Origin: Hyparrhenia diplandra | Taxonomy: Eukaryota > Streptophyta > Magnoliopsida > Poales > Poaceae | Reading direction: 5' to 3' | DNA length: 64,000 nt | Assembly: GCA_015847255.1 (NCBI GenBank) | Contig: JADLZK010004567.1 | Coordinates: 1 to 64,000, forward strand | Part shown: in pieces, positions 21,068-33,870 of the stretch | Numbering within the stretch: the stretch's first letter is position 1 | How the letters are laid out: each line of letters starts with the position of its first letter | Made by a program: the position numbers and the translations under genes | The notes under the pieces: generated by a model | The model's input: the letters and a program-made list of their open reading frames with translations, nothing else | Database searches by the model: none | Told to the model about the DNA's origin: nothing

Positions 21068-23308
21068 TGGTTGACTATAGATAACTACCATTTAAAACCA
21101 CCAATATAACTTGGATATACATAAAATGATAAACAATAGAAGTTAGGGGTTTAAACTAATAGATTCCACAAGTTTTGGTGAATTGTTATTTTCTGTAGGG
21201 GTTATCTAGAAAACCGTAAAGAGGACCTACATGTCGGAATTAATCGTGGTATTCTAAAACGAAATCAACTCCGAAGGTTCGAGGGAGGACCCCATAGGAC
21301 ATCCCCATGAAACAGACCTTGAGAGGGTGACATGTGGGGCCGGCCGGCCCCACCTGTTAGCCTCCGCTTTGGTGTCCTTTCTCCCACCGTCTTCTAGGAT
21401 GCATCTCAGGTGTTGTTTAAGGTTGGTTTGATCCGAGGGCTCAGGATGGCTCCACCAGACTATAAATACAGGCCCTACCCCCTTGAAGCATGAGTCATTT
21501 GAAAGAAGAGATCAAGAAGTCAGAAACCCTAATTATCAAAGCTCCACCATATTCTAGGGCATAGCTAGCTAGGTTAGATCTAAAGAGAGGCAAGTTTAGC
21601 TTGGATTTCTGATCGTGTCAAGAGCGTGGCTTGGCAAAGCCTTCTGTATCCTCTCTTTTGTATCTTGCTATTATCATATGTTTACGACAATTGATTCGAC
21701 ATTGTTCTTAATATTATTTATGTTCTTAGTTATCATGTTCATTGTCTACTTTGATTATATGCCTAGTATAGCTAGATTATCATTATATTCAAACATAAGT
21801 TCGTATAGCGCTCACCCTAATGTACACGGGGTGAGTGGTTGACATTGTGTAAGCATGCGTTATTTGCCTGTGGATGCATCATATATTCTGGGCCATGTGG
21901 TAGATAGTGGGTGTGACAATCCTATCGAGTCCTTTATAGTCCACTCCCCGAATATAGGACAAGTAGGATCTGGTTGTGAAGGATGACAAGCTCTGTTCTT
22001 AATCTTCCTTAGTAATATCCCTTATGTGTAGATATGAAGTTAATCTTAGCCATGATTACTAAGTGTAATTGCACTAATCAAAGTATGCTTTGACTTGTAA
22101 TTAAGAATGACTTAGGAATATTCTTCTTAGTTCTAATTGGCCATGCTATTGCCATAGATAAGAGTGCTCGAAAGTGATTATTATCATGACTTATCATTTA
22201 TCATTCATTATATATTTTTCTTGTGACTTATCTTTGTTGAGAGCGTAAAGATTGGATATGGTTTATCTCTCCATCATAAGTGGGAGTGGATATCATTTTC
22301 CTAAGGTCCGACCTTCCCCTGTGGTAAAATATAAACAACTATACTAGGTATATTCCCGTGTAAAATGCTACAATGGTATATTATCTCGTACGCTTACAGA
22401 GTCTCTAATATAGATATTTCTTCGGATACAAGTGACATGAATAATTACTAGCAAACATTTCTCGCATCATTGCTAGGGATGATGTCGGACCCTTTATTTT
22501 AGAGGATCCTTAATCATAACGTATTTGCACTAGGATCACGCATAAATACACCTAATTAAACACGTAATAGATATAAAAAACAATACTTTTGTTGCTAATG
22601 GGAAAACATGTTACATGGTTCGGGTTTATATGGTGGGGCCATAGGCCTTACATCATCTACCTATCAGAGATCCTAAGCAGCGAACCTATATCCGGGCTTC
22701 ATTCCTACAGCAAGCTTGGAGGCCGAATTTAACCCAAAACTTCTTCCTATAGCTGCGTTCCTATAACTCAATCATAGAAACTCCATCGTAGCTCCTTCAT
22801 GCAAATCGATCGGCTTCGTCTTCAAGTGTACTCCTTCGGTTCCATTCTTGCGTCATCTTGGTAGCTCCATCCTTGGATATACTTCTTTAGCTGCATTTCT
22901 AAAAATAGAAAATAGAATAGAGGAGGGGTGAGTACTTTTTACCTTTCGGCAAGCCCTAAGTTGGGTGGAGGGTTATAAGTTGTAGGTTGGGCCCTAGCAG
23001 AATATTACCATTCTCGCTAGTTCCCAGTTAAGAGTAAGTTATCATATCACAGTTAACAGATTACATACCAGATTATTTTAGTTGTGTCCCTAATCATAGG
23101 TATCTCATCTCAGCTTCTGTCCATTCCAAGGACGTGGCTATTCGAATAGATTCAATAAAACTCTGTAGAGGTTGTACAAATTTCCACACATGATAGGAAT
23201 AGTTACTAGCCATGCACTCTTGGCAGGAACAGGCCTAACAAGATCCCGTACCCGCTCGGATGCCTCCTAGATTTCCATATAATTTCTACCACGGCTTCTC
23301 AGGGGTTG

Positions 23309-23462
23309 GGAACACACTATGGAGGATGCCTACCATCCTTGTACGCAGCGTCCCGCTATGGAAGATGCCATCCCTGTACGTAGTGTGACAACACTACAGA
23401 GGATGCCATCCCTGTACGTAGCGGCACTACGGAGGATGCGTCACCATCCCTGTACGTAGTGA
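23309..23462. repeat. Tandem repeats of a GGAGGATGCCATCCCTGTAC unit
   Basis: About four units of 38-48 bp share ACTAYGGAGGATGCCATCC and TGTACGTAG. Weaker relatives (GGAAGATCAC...CATCC) continue to about 23600. It lies in element F, so it is probably LTR-internal. Confidence 0.75.
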
Positions 23463-24229
23463 TAACATTACTTAACATTAATCAATTATGTGCACAACAT
23501 AGCCAGCATAATAAACCCAAAACCTAACATGGAAGATCACTTACCATCCACGCCCCAACCGGACCACGGAAGATCACATAGCATCCCACATCTGCTCCTG
23601 ATAGACCGCTGCCTACACCGGCCACCTAGGTAGAAAGTTATACTTCAATCTAACGGGGTGTGAGATCAAGTCTCCCCATTTAGACATGTGGCTGTACGAA
23701 ATATCTCGCTAGGCGAGAAGGCCTATGAACTAGTCCTTATGTGGCGAGTTTCTCTCCGCAGGAACCCCTCACAGTGATTCCCGATTGTGGTAATCCACCT
23801 CCATGTAGATTACCACCACTCACCTCTTTTGTTGGTCAAGTCTAGTTATTATTATGTATATATTCCATTCTTAACATAGTTCATTTCATTACCTTATCAT
23901 ATATGTTATCTAGGTCTCGCAAGTTATCACAATATGATTAAGTTAATAGTAAAGGGGGCTAGGACTTGCCTATATTTTGCGAAGAGTATATCCAAGGCTC
24001 TTGATCTTGCGTGCTTTGGGCTCCTTGTGTCTTGGTGTAGCGATGCTCCTAGGGTCCATCGGGTTCTCTCTTCGCCTTCTATCCTATCGCGATCTCGGGC
24101 GTCGACAACAAAGGAGGTAACAAGCAAGCAAGTAACACAAGCATAATCAATCAAGAAGGCAATGTTCCTACGCGTGATGATCCTATTGGGTTAGCTCCAT
24201 CGGGCGATGGATAGGTTAGTGACGTATAC

Positions 24230-24600
24230 GCACATGCATATGTATACGTCTAGGGTTGGTGAGGTGGGGGTGTAACCTAGGGTTAGCCATACATAAGGTT
24301 CTACCGGGGTATCGGGCATATTTTATGTGCGTGTAGATGTTCTAATGTGATTGGGTAGAGATATTTATACACCCAAGTATGTGTCATGGTATACGCACAT
24401 ATATATACCTATACATTGGATTAGCCATGCGTAGATATATCCGATAGGTATATACTCTCATTTATGTATATATATCTCTATGCGCATCTATGTATATACC
24501 TGCTGTGTATATCTAGCATGTGAACTACTTACGTGTGTGTATATTCGAGTATTTATGTACATGATGTGATGTACATACTTACATGAACATATGTGACTAA
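24230..24600. repeat. TA/TG-rich simple sequence
   Basis: Irregular TATAC, GTGTATAT and ACATAT repeats with no coding signal, within element F. Confidence 0.55.
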
Positions 24601-25780
24601 ACTAGGGTTGGCAAAAAGGGGGTACACGATTAAAATATAAATATAAAGCATAACATAACTGGAATTTAAATGGGCACCAAATAATGGGACAAGAGTATTA
24701 AAATATAGGGCATGATGTTAGAGGAATTATGGCAAAGTGGAATCAAGTTAAACGGAGTTAGGATAAAAAAGAGATATGGATTTTCAAAGATTAAATAAGT
24801 ATGTGGAATATAAACTTGGGAATTAATTCTGGAATTTGGGATTATGAACGTGAGATGTAAATGCATGGATAGGATTGGGGTGTATCTAGTTTATTTACAA
24901 ATTTTCTCGAGAATTTTTAATGCATGGAAAATGGGTTTTCATCCCTTCGTGCACGCTTCCCTGGTGCACGTAGCAATTTAATATCCGGCCGACGCTGCGT
25001 GGTCCCGGGCTGTAGTGGAGCTGATCGACACTTTTACCGTGGACCATGCAGCGATCGGTGGACTACTCCCTTTTCTCCCTTTTGTTCATGTCTTGATATA
25101 TAAGGAAGGGATGGGCGAGGCTCATGTGACATTGACAAGCGGGGCCCATGGGGCCGGGTGGCATTGGGTGCCGATTCCCTATCCCTATCATGCATTTGCC
25201 TTCCCGTTCCTCATTTTGTTGCCTTCCCCATCCCTATTCGAGCGAGGGCGGGGGTGAGCTTCGGCGTATTTGGGTAGTCTTGGCGCCCGGTGGTGGCCTT
25301 CGGGCATGGGGGTTGGAGTAGGCGCCCGGCGGCGTGGGTATCGGCGTGGCAAACCGGCGGGGTGCTCAGCGGGCGGCGACACTTTCTTGATCTTTGGGCC
25401 GGGCGGGACGGTTGCGTGGCGTCCGGCGGACCGTGGAGGCCGCGGCGACCTCGCGGCGCAAAGGCGGGCGTGTCGGCGGCGATTCTCAGCGGCCTTGCTG
25501 GGCGGTGAGGTCGTGGCACGCTTGTGGGCGTCGCGGGCGGTGAGGCGCGGCGTAGCCTGGCCGCAAGCGTTGGGCGGGTCTTGTCGCGGGCCCGTCCAGC
25601 GACGCCGCGGGCGAGCGAGCAAGGTGAAGGGGAGGAAGAGATGGCAAGGAGGGAGTTGAGCTCGCCGGGCGCCGAGTTCGCCGGAGGCAGGAGCTCCTCC
25701 CTCCGAGGCCTCGGCGGGGCGAAGTCGGCGACCGCCGCCAAGGAGAAGAGGGGAGGAGTGGGCGAGCCTCGAAAGGAGGG

Positions 25781-26798
25781 TGTTGACACCCAAAATGGCA
25801 TAGGCTAAACCACCGCAAAATTCCGTGACTTAGCCATATTTTGAGGTCCAAGTCACCACAAATTTCCGGACTTAGCCAAATTCTCGAGGAGGATCGAAAA
25901 CGGCTTTCTCGAAGGTAACGGGACGCACCGACCGGACTCACTGGCGCCGTCCGTCCAAAGCTCCGTGCCGAAGGCCCTGGCATAGCGCCCGCGATCGGTT
26001 TGCGGAACCAGAAACCGACGGCCTTGGCACCGAGCATCCGGTGACCCCCGCGTGCGTCCGGTCGGTCGGCTGGCGTTCAGGCCGCACCGGACTCGACCAC
26101 CGGAAGCACACACATCGCGTCCGTCCTGCGTCCGTGGCGGGTCCGGTGAGTTTTACGCGGCGAATCGTCTGCGGGGCTTCTTGGATGGCGCACCGGACTC
26201 GACCACCGGGCGTCGGTGCAAGCCCGATCGGCGTCCGGTGCTCCGCGCCCGCGGTCCATACGAGATCCGAACCGATTTGTTTCCAATCGTGTTTAGGTCG
26301 TTTTTTTGAGGCTTGGAAACGTCAAGGATGGTTTCCAAAAGGATAAGACCACCCTCCCCTATATAATGAAGGGGGTTCATGGCGATTTGATCCCATCTAC
26401 ATCCAATCGTCACAACACATCTACCAAACCCTAAATCCTCTCCTCTTCCTCTCCTTCTTCTTCGCCGCCGATGCCATGAGCGGAAGATCGGCGACAACCA
26501 CGCCCTAGAACGGTCAGACCCGGCTAGGGCAGCCCATTGCCGCTACACGCCCTCACGGGGTCCCTCCCGGGCGTGTGGGGTTTCGGGTTTCAAGAGACTT
26601 CGCCGGCGTGTCTTGCGTGCATCGCTCCCCGACGAGGCTCCCTCCGACGGCGTGTCTTGCGTATCGCGCTCATCGTTGGAGGCACAAGGTCCAGGTGTGG
26701 ACATCCCTAGGCGCTTGCCGATCCCCGATTTTCGGCTTGTCCTACGTAGAAGCGATCTTGCTTTTATTTTTGGTGTGTTATCGATTTTATCGTCAACA
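25781..26798 (+). repeat. Element G, 5' LTR
   Basis: 1018 bp. CpG-rich with many single-base differences and indels against its partner 32849-33870. A TATATAATGAAGG box at about 26360 is followed by a CT-rich leader. After the LTR comes TTTTTGGCGAATTCATTTGG, the probable primer site region. Confidence 0.88.
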
Positions 26799-26996
26799 CA
26801 CTTTTTGGCGAATTCATTTGGGAAGCGAAGAATTGTTTCGGCTCTATTTTTTGCGGCCGAATATATCTTTACCCTAGCCCTAATTCATCATTGATCTATC
26901 AATTTGTCGCTTGGTGTTTATCACGTCACGAGTGAAGCAAATTTGGGCGTGTCGTCTTTGTGATTTGAACGACTCCAAGAAAAATACAAAGATCCA

Positions 26997-29900
26997 TGGA
27001 GGCGTATCAAGACATTACATCTCAAGATCATCACTCCACGCCTAAGGTAAAACTTGCAAGTTCATATGGTGATTCCAATAATTATTTTGCAAGTACCGTT
27101 AATTCTCATGATAACGTTGTTAGTTATGATAATACCATACATGTTTCATCGGCTACTTACTGTTAATAATTTTCCTTTATATTATAATTATGCACCTTAT
27201 GGTCAAAAAGCCGATGATTGCTGAAAATTCATTAAGTTCTAGCAACATGTCACATATACGTTCATCGGCTATAAGTTCACAACGTGACATGCCGATGCAT
27301 GATGATGATTTAATCAATTGCTCTCCAAAGTCAACATCTTATGCGGTGTTAACTATCATGATTCGGCTACACACATTATTGATAATGATCATAGCGAATT
27401 AATAAAAATCCAACAAGATACGTTGAAGATGTTGATTATGACTCGGCCTTATTCGACTTTCTCCCGAGCAAATTGGGCTAATGAACGGTCGAGGTCATGC
27501 CATAAATCCACCTGGATCTTCTAAATGGAGAATGCCCGCATACACCGGACCTTATGTGTTATGTTATGATTACTTGAAGAATCCTAATGGTTGGCGGGTG
27601 CCTAAATTTAATATGTTTAATGGAGAAAGTGGTACAAACCGCCGTGGAGCATATTAATATATATCTCTCACAATTGGGTTACGCAGTAAAAGAAGACTAC
27701 ATGAGAATACGGAATTTTCCTTTATCTCTCACTCGGTATTGCCTTTGCATGGTTCACATCTTTACCCAAATATCTTTGCCTGGTCATGGTCTAGATTAGA
27801 AGAATTATTCTATGAATTCTTTGGGAGAGATACGAGAAAAGACCAATCACAATTAGGACAATGGTTGAGGCGGGATGGTTAAATGATTATCAAAAGGCAA
27901 GTCTCACTACGAAATGTGTGAGGAACATCGAAATATGCTACTCACGAAACTCACATTGAATCGGGTCAAACCGACTTGTCGGTCGGATAAACCGATTATT
28001 TCGCTTTAGTCAAACCAAATTGGTTTCTTCGGCGCCCGAAAACCGATAAAACCAGTTTAGGAAATACACAATCTTTGCTTTGCGAAAGACACATCCGATG
28101 GCTGAAATCTTGGAGAAAAATAATCCGGCTATCTTAATTCGAGGGGCAAGCCGATTCCACTATTGGAAAAAATGTTATAATCGGCAAGCCTAGAGAGCCT
28201 AAGAAGAGAAAGCAAAATTCAGATCGTGAGGTGGTGCTACAAAAATCTAATGATAATCGGGAAAGCCTCAAGATCACCATCAAGTCTTACGGGCTCTGAG
28301 GGGCAGGCCCAAAGTGTCATTCATAAGCAGATGTCAACCACTAGTGTCATCATCCAAAAAGGGATTGCTGGAATCAATTCTTAGAACTAGTGGATAAACA
28401 AAAAATCAGCAAGACCGATTACTCAAATCGGTCAAGCTATTTATAAAAAAAAAGGTGCAGCACACACATAGAGGTGAAGCATTGGTTCCTCACCCATTAA
28501 TGTGTCAAAATCTTCACCAAAGGAGAGTGTGTGCTAGTGAAACTCAAATTGGGCAGCAAGTACTTACTTTGTAGCCGATTGAGCCATGGCCAATCGTGCT
28601 TCAATAAGGAGGAACAAATTCCAACCGCCTAGGCAAACTACATTACTTGAGATGGTTAAGTCGACCCCGAGGTAGCCGAATTGGCTAAGGTTGCTCGCCA
28701 TTGAGCATGAATCGGCATTGATGACTTCCGAGTCGGCTAAGCCGATTCTTGTTGTTGTAGATTTTTCCACAGGTGCTTGAGAAAGTTTCGCCACTACTAT
28801 GGTGGGCGTCGAGACACAAGAAGAGCCACGAGGAGAAAAATTAGTGGCGTTGGAGAGAGCACACAAACTCTTTTCAAAGGTATTGCTAACGGTGAGATCA
28901 TCGAGAGCGTAACCTTGGTTGCTACATCTTTCGTCACTAAGGTACAAGATTACATCGGCCTACATGTTGTCTTCAATTGGAAGGCCGATGATAATGTTTT
29001 GTCAAAGTTAAAGCTTTTCCCAATGCTTAATGTGAATTATACATATATGTGGATTGCTTTACTTACTTTGAATTTAATTCATACTTGGTCCCGAATGAGA
29101 TATAAGTTTTGCAATTACTTTGGATTCTATGATTCGAGGCTAAGATTGAAAAATATTGCTCATGCCGATGTTTGTTATACATTTAATTCGGCATGAAAGA
29201 TGATTGTAAAGGTGCTTGGCCGAATGGATTGGTGTTAAATTTAATCTCTTTCGCTGTTGCCAAGCATTGAAGCCGATTCTACAAAAAATCGGCTTACAAA
29301 TTTAATGCTCACCTTTGGTTCTATACATTTGTGATCATGTCTTTAACATGTTGATGAAAAATAAATTTATTAGGCATGTTGGTCACAATGTTTTGCCATC
29401 AATTCAGAACTTGGAAGAGCTTATATATTGCAAGTTGTGTAATCGCATTTTGATCATAATACTCATAGTTGCAATGTATTTCATCATGAGATCCAATCGG
29501 ACATTGATAATGACCGATTGAGGTTTTTGAGGCTCAACAAGTGGACCGATTAGATTCAATCGGCCCGATGGCATACGGGTTTCAAATCGGCTTGCATTAC
29601 TAGCCGATTCATTTGAAGCTCAAGGCTCTAACGCTCAAGAGAGAGATGGAAGACCCTCAAGTGAAGACAGGATTGTTGTCCATGAAATTAAAATTGAAGA
29701 TGTTTCAAAGGATAACAATATTGCTCCAATGTTAGAGAACACCGGGGGCAAATAAAATCTCTCCATCTCCCGCCAAAAGCCGATTGATTCCATTGAGCAA
29801 GGGGAATCGGTGGAGGTCCTTCGTGGATCATGTCCATCAAGATGAAGGAAAGGAGGATGCTCATAAAGCTAATGGAGGCAAGAAGTGTGACAAAGAAAAG

Positions 29901-30610
29901 AGGCAATAGGAGACCGAAGCTTAGCTTCGAGGAGCTCTTAGCCAAATATACAAAGATAGGGAAGCAAATCGATTGAAGAAAACCCAAGCATCAAAGTTGC
30001 CTCCAAAGCATCATCCTCAAAAACAACATTGGCAAAGGAAGGTTTATGTTCCATCATATTTCGAGCCACAACATGTGGAGTATGCAGCTCCAAGACGCTT
30101 TGAAAGATTCATCATCGTACAAAAGACCGATTTGATCAAAATCGGTCCGAGCCGTACCAAAAGGGAAAGTGGTAAAACAAGTTTACCGAAAGTGAAGTAT
30201 GATGGACGGAAAAAGAAAAGTTCAGATCTAAGTGTCACCATTGAAAAGCCGATTACGTTGTTGAAAAAAATCTGGCTATTGATGGTAAACAAGTTGAAAA
30301 TTCAGCCGTTTATATTGCAAGTACTAAATCTGAACAAAAGAAGATAAAAGTACCTAAGAACAAGAAAGAAATGTCACTGTCCACAACAGAGACTAAACCG
30401 ATATGCTCAATCGGGTTTACCAAGATGGCGAGAGAAAAGGAATTACAGAAGCTCAGTGCAGAGAAGCTAAGAGAAAGGGGCTTAGCATGGGTCCCTAAAG
30501 GAAGCATTAAAGATCGAAAGGATGATGATCAAGCAAGTGGTGCATCACAAACAACTAATAGAAGGAAAAAGATGCGAGGACACAATTGCCAAGTTGGAGG
30601 TTTGCACTAA
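26997..30610 (+). pseudogene. Element G gag and central region, broken
   Basis: ATG at 26997 opens MEAYQDITSQDHHS, soon stopped. A capsid-like part is visible at about 27585-27850: the frame pieces GWRVPKFNMFNG, EHINIYLSQLGY, RNFPLSLT and LEELFYEFFGRDTRK match gypsy gag. At 30371-30610 a frame with KMAREKELQKLSAEKL and AWVPKGSI is seen, a region that precedes pol in related elements. The sequence between has many stops. Only single-base shifts separate some pieces, so decay is partly recent. Confidence 0.65.
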
Positions 30611-31260
30611 ATCATCAAAATCATTGGTCATGGCGTCATCCATTTTCTCACTTTCGTGCTTATGTGGAATTCACCTCATGGTATGCATGGTTATCCCTCA
30701 TATTCTTATGTTGATTCTTGGTATGGGTCTTTATATTATGGAGGGATGTCGAATTATCACGCTTATCAATGATCAAGAGCCGAAATATTTTATTTCGGTC
30801 ATGCATATTCCCGCGGCGTGGATTGTAGGGCCGATACTTTGTTATCGCCACGAGCATGCAATATAGCCGATGAATATTTATAACCATCATGCTATTTAAA
30901 GAAGCCCCCTAGAGAATTTTACTTCGGTAACATAAGGCCCGGGGGGCAAGAAGAAGCTATATATATGATTGACAAACTTAGCCGATCACATGTATATTTA
31001 ATCATGGTTTTTATTTGTTTATCAAGTTCAACCGATTGAATTTATGCATGTTTAAATCGTAGCTAATGTTCAATCATGTTGGAGCCGATTATATGCGCTT
31101 TTGCAATCGTGCCTTATTTTGTCAAGTTTGGCCGATTAATGGTGTTAATCGTGCTTTTAGATATTTGCATATGAAATATGTGCAAAGAGCAAAATTGCTT
31201 GCTCAAAATGCAATCGGTTTTGATGTAAAAGATAAATATTTTCATTTGTAACATTTATCG

Positions 31261-32740
31261 ATGCATGAAAGTTTGCTTGTCTCAAATTCTAGTGAAAATT
31301 CGGTTCAACCAAAGCCAATTGGACAAACCGATGTCACTTACAATTTTGGACAGCAAAGTAAAGTTCTTTTAAATCGGTCTATTTCTGTTTTGGACAATGG
31401 TAGTACCGATTTAGAAGATTGGAGAACTCCTCTCATAAAATTCTTGCAGGAGCCTAGCACTAAGGTTGACAAGAATGTTCGGCGGCTTGCTTTTAAGTAC
31501 ACATTGCATAATGGAGAGCTTTATAGGAAGGCTGCAAGAAGATTTGTTGCTAAAGTGTCTAGGAACCGATCAAGCAAGAGTGGCAATGGGAGAAGTACAT
31601 GAAGGCATTTGTGGTACGCATCAATCGGCTCCAAAGATGAAGTGGTTGCTAAGAAGGGCTGGTTTTTATTGGCCTACTATGATGGTGATTGTTTTCGCTA
31701 CTACAAAGGATGTGAAGAGTGTCAACGGTTTGGGAATATTCAGCTAGTGCCGGCTGCTATGCTTCATCCTATTATCAAGCCGTGGCCTTTCCGTGGTTGG
31801 GGATTGGATTTCATTGGGCAGATTCATCCACCATCTTGAAGGGGTATAAGTTCGTCTTGGTTGCTACCGACTACTTTACTAAATGGTCGGAAGCAGTTCC
31901 ATTGAAGAACATGACACACAAGGAGGTAATTGAGTTCATCATCGAGCATATCATTCATAGATTCGGCATACCACAAACTTTAACTACGGATCAAGGTACG
32001 TCATTTATGGCGAAAGAAGTAAAAGCGTTTGCGAATCATATAAGATCAAGATGCTCAAATCATCTCCATATTATGCTCAAGCCAATGGACAAGTGAATCC
32101 ACTAATAAGACTTTAATCAAGCTTATTCAAAAGAAGATAGAAGATAATCCAAGGAAGTGGCATGAGGTCTTGTCGAAGCTTTATGGGCTCACCGCATATC
32201 TAGGCATGGTGCTACAAAGGTCACTCCTTATGAGCTGGTTTATGGTCAAGAGTCGGTGTTACCTGTTGAAGTAAATTTGGATGCATATAGATTTGCTAGC
32301 TGAATGATCTATCTCTGTTATGTATCATGATATGATGATGGACAACATTGAAGAGGTAACCGACAAAAGACTACTAGCATTAAAGGAGATTGAGAAGGAT
32401 AAAGCCCGGGTTGCAAGAGCTTACAACAAGAAGGTTAAGAGCAAATCGTTCCAAATCGGTGACTTAGTGTGGCAAACTATATTACCGATAGGTTCGAAGA
32501 GCAATGAGTTTGGCAAGTGGTCACCAAATTGGGAAGGAAGGTCCATTCAAAGTGATCAAAGTGACATCCGGAAATTCCTATGAGCTTGAGTATATACAAG
32601 ATGGAAAACGCCAAAGGCAATACGCGGTAAACGGGAGATACTTGAAAAATATTTCCCTAGTGTTTGGCGGGAGGCCTAAGTGCTCTCAAGCAATGGCCGA
32701 TGCATGCATCGCCCTTAGAACAAAAATGGCCGATACATAG
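31261..32740 (+). pseudogene. Element G integrase, frameshifted
   Basis: In order: DWRTPLIKFLQEPSTKVDKN, FKYTLHNGELYRKA, a zinc-binding GTHQSAPKMKWLLRRAGFYW with CEECQRFG, WGLDFIGQIHPPS, VATDYFTKWSEAVPLKNM, GIPQTLTTDQGTSF and the C-terminal DKARVARAYNKKVKSKSFQIG and GDLVW. These are the HHCC finger, the D and D of the DD35E core and the GPY-like tail of gypsy integrase. At least four one-base shifts (for example at about 31560, 31720, 32050 and 32290) break it. Integrase joins retrotransposon DNA to the genome. Confidence 0.85.
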
Positions 32741-32848
32741 TATCGCCCTTAGTTATTGGACAACCGATACGATGGGCATTCGTGTTGTTTGGTTTTTCTT
32801 GTTTTGTTTTCAGGTTCGTGCACTTCTCACCTGAAAACAGGGGGCATA

Positions 32849-33870
32849 TGTTGACACCCAAAATGGCATAGGCTAAACCACCGCAAAATTCCAGACTTAG
32901 CCATATTTTAGAGGTCCAAGTCACCACAAATTTCCAGACTTAGCCAAATTCTCGAGGAGGATCGAAAACGGCTTTACGGAAGGTGACCGGACGCGATCGG
33001 CCGGACTCGGGCGCGTCGGTCCAGCGTCCGGTGCTAAGCGTCGATGCGCCCGGCGCCGCTGATCGGTTTCGAGACCTTTACGTTAAAACCGACGGACGCG
33101 AACACCGGAGCATCCGGTGACCCCCGATGCGCCCGGTCGGTCCGTGGCGTTCAGAGGCCTGCACCGGACTTCGACCACCGGAAGCACACATGCGTCGGTC
33201 CTGCGTCCGATGGCCCGGGTCGGTGAGTTTTACGCGGCGAATCGTCTGCGGGGCTTATTGGATGGCGCACGGACTCGACCACGGGCGTCGGTGCAAGCCG
33301 ATAAAAGGCCGGTGCTCGGCGGCGGCCGGTCCGTCACGAGATCCGAACCGATTTGTTTCCAATCGTGTTTAGGTCGGTTTTTGAGGCTTGGAAACGTCAA
33401 GGATGGTTTCCTAAAAGGATAAGACCACCCTCCCTATATAATGAAGGGTTCATGGCGATTTGATCCCATCTACATCCAATCGTCACAACACATCTACCAA
33501 ACCCTAAATCCTCTCCTCTTCCTCTCCTTCTTCTTCGCGCCCGATGCCATGAACGGAAGATCGGCGACAACCACGCGCCCTAGAGCGGTCGGGGCCGGCT
33601 AGGGCAGCCCATTGCCGCCACACGCCCTCCACGGGGTCCCTCCCGGGCGTGTGGGGGTCCCGGGTTTCAAGAGACTTCGCGGCGTGTCTTGCGTACCGCG
33701 CTCCCGGCGAGGCTCCTCCGACGACGTGTCTTGCGTATCGCGCTCATCGTTGGAGGCACAAGGTCAGGTGTGGACATCCCTAGGCGCTTGCCGATCCTCG
33801 ATTTCGGCTTGTCCTACGTGAGCGATCTTGCTCTTATTTTTGGTGTGTTACCGATTTTATCGTCCAACGA
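32849..33870 (+). repeat. Element G, 3' LTR
   Basis: 1022 bp, partner of 25781-26798. It is preceded by the polypurine tract and followed by GAGGA. Confidence 0.88.

Larger units (their letters stand above)
25781..33870 (+). mobile_element. Element G: Ty3/gypsy retrotransposon with both LTRs
   Basis: LTRs 25781-26798 and 32849-33870 both start TGTTGACACCCAAAATGGCA. The 5' LTR ends TCGTCAACA and the 3' one TCGTCCAACGA. Flanks GAGGG (25776-25780) and GAGGA (33871-33875) give a 4/5 target duplication. Inside are a gag start, a long low-coding zone full of CCGAT and ATCGG words, and an integrase, but no protease, reverse transcriptase or RNase H that I can see. The purine tract GAAAACAGGGGGCATA lies just before the 3' LTR. 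It is inserted in F. Confidence 0.88.

Noticed and set aside
23309..23600. CRISPR-like array
   Set aside because: Eukaryotic LTR context. Units are tandem and diverging, with no unique spacers of constant length.
25188..25808. 200-residue Arg/Pro-rich frames on both strands
   Set aside because: GC-rich part of element F. No domain, no splice pattern, and overlapping frames on both strands.
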